Assembly (NCBI GenBank): GCA_954871525.1
Contig: OX940864.1
Coordinates: forward strand, 12,208,001-12,272,000
Direction: 5' to 3'
Source of the DNA: Parietaria judaica
Lineage: Eukaryota; Streptophyta; Magnoliopsida; Rosales; Urticaceae
DNA: 64,000 nucleotides
Part shown: one piece after another, positions 63,477 to 64,000 of the stretch
Layout of the letters: the number at the start of each line of letters is the position of its first letter
How positions within the stretch are numbered: position 1 is the first letter of the stretch
Position numbers and translations under genes: made by a program
The notes under the pieces: generated by a model
The model's input: only the letters and a program-made list of their open reading frames with translations
Database searches by the model: none
Told to the model about the DNA's origin: nothing

Positions 63477-64000
63477 TTACGCCTTCTTTGAATCCTCACT
63501 CGAGTCTGCCTCGCACAATTTCGATCCATACCCGCCGCTGAATTCAGAGCTCCAGCGATCGGTTTTCCTGCCTCCGCTCCGATCAAGAATCGCAGGGTTT
63601 GTTGACCCTGCCAGTGCAAAATCGCGCCGGAGATCCTCCATGGCCTTGCGCAGAAGCCCGTTCTCGGCTTGCAGCGTCTCCAGCTGCCGCTTCACTGTGA
63701 AACAGGTTTCCGCAATGTCAGGATTTTCCAACGGGGACGAAGACTTTGGTTTGGGTGCAGTGACGGAAGACTGATCTGAACCGTCGATGTGTTCGATCCC
63801 GATCTTGTTCATCACCAGAAACGGGATTTTCTGAAACGAAAACCCGGCCGTTGGATTGACCGAAAGATTGCGGGATTTGATGTCCGCCGGAACCCTAACT
63901 CCCCACCGGAAATTAACAACAGCACGTCCACGAACAGGCACGGCGGTCCTAGCTGCAATCTCCATCCCGGAAAGTAGCCCGGCGATGGCACCAGCGGTTG
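63477..64000 (-). CDS. LEA2-like (NHL-type) protein with a C-terminal coiled coil, 3' part
   Basis: An open frame enters from the right edge and stops at a TAA (63477-63479). An ATG at 63965 is possible as a start, but the frame stays open upstream of it to base 64000, so it is probably internal. The segment VPVRGRAVVNFRWGVRVPADI followed by IPFLVMNKIGIEHIDG resembles the extracellular beta-sandwich of plant LEA2/NHL-type proteins. After it comes a Ser/Pro-rich spacer and a heptad-like segment (TVKRQLETLQAENGLLRKAM), ending in a polar tail. LEA2/NHL proteins normally have one N-terminal membrane segment, which would lie outside the window. Coding nature is likely from GC content and conserved-looking text; the family is moderate. 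Confidence 0.6.
   Translation of the reverse strand, partial: TAGAIAGLLSGMEIAARTAVPVRGRAVVNFRWGVRVPADIKSRNLSVNPTAGFSFQKIPFLVMNKIGIEHIDGSDQSSVTAPKPKSSSPLENPDIAETCFTVKRQLETLQAENGLLRKAMEDLRRDFALAGSTNPAILDRSGGRKTDRWSSEFSGGYGSKLCEADSSEDSKKA

Overview
The window is nuclear DNA of a flowering plant, most likely a eudicot. It is AT-rich, its genes have short exons with plant-type GT/AG introns, the proteins belong to plant-specific families (MYB-CC/GARP, DUF761, EMSY-LIKE), and about half of the legible sequence is transposon material. There are no prokaryotic operons, CRISPR arrays or intact viral genes. All family assignments were made by eye; no database search was possible.

Layout: (1) 1-462, minus: the 5' part of a MYB-CC/GARP transcription factor gene running off the left edge. 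(2) 721-7512: a cluster of DNA transposons, namely a 1.0-kb MULE-type MITE with a 9-bp target duplication, a decayed hAT transposase gene, and a 1.9-kb non-autonomous hAT element with an 8-bp duplication. (3) 8670-11402, minus: a complete seven-exon PHR1-LIKE (MYB-CC) gene, assembled exon by exon to 362 residues. (4) 13730-21111: a 7.4-kb tandem array of 27 monomers of about 262 bp, enclosed by about 80-bp inverted repeats and sitting inside a (TA)n microsatellite. This is the most unusual object in the window. (5) 21112-42000: largely non-coding, with a palindromic MITE, a tRNA-derived SINE split by a 2.2-kb LTR-like insertion, a solo LTR carrying a 5S-rRNA-like segment (Cassandra type), and more MITEs. 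(6) 42039-42548, plus: an intronless DUF761 gene. (7) 50797-51105, minus: a small secreted-peptide precursor with a CLE/PIP-like C-terminus and a G-box-bearing MITE just upstream. (8) 53960-55160: retroelement-like sequence with a nested hAT MITE. (9) 56410-61368, plus: a complete ten-exon EMSY-LIKE gene (ENT plus Agenet domains, 386 residues), flanked on both sides by CCGGAT-rich hAT MITEs. (10) 63477-64000, minus: the 3' part of an LEA2-like gene leaving the right edge.

The genes do not form a pathway. Two are MYB-CC regulators of the class that includes phosphate-starvation regulators, one is a chromatin-associated EMSY-LIKE protein, and one is a candidate peptide hormone. What links them is transposon traffic. 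The same MITE family occurs in introns of both complete multi-exon genes, and two MULE MITE families carrying CACGTG-type motifs lie 200-300 bp upstream of two start codons.
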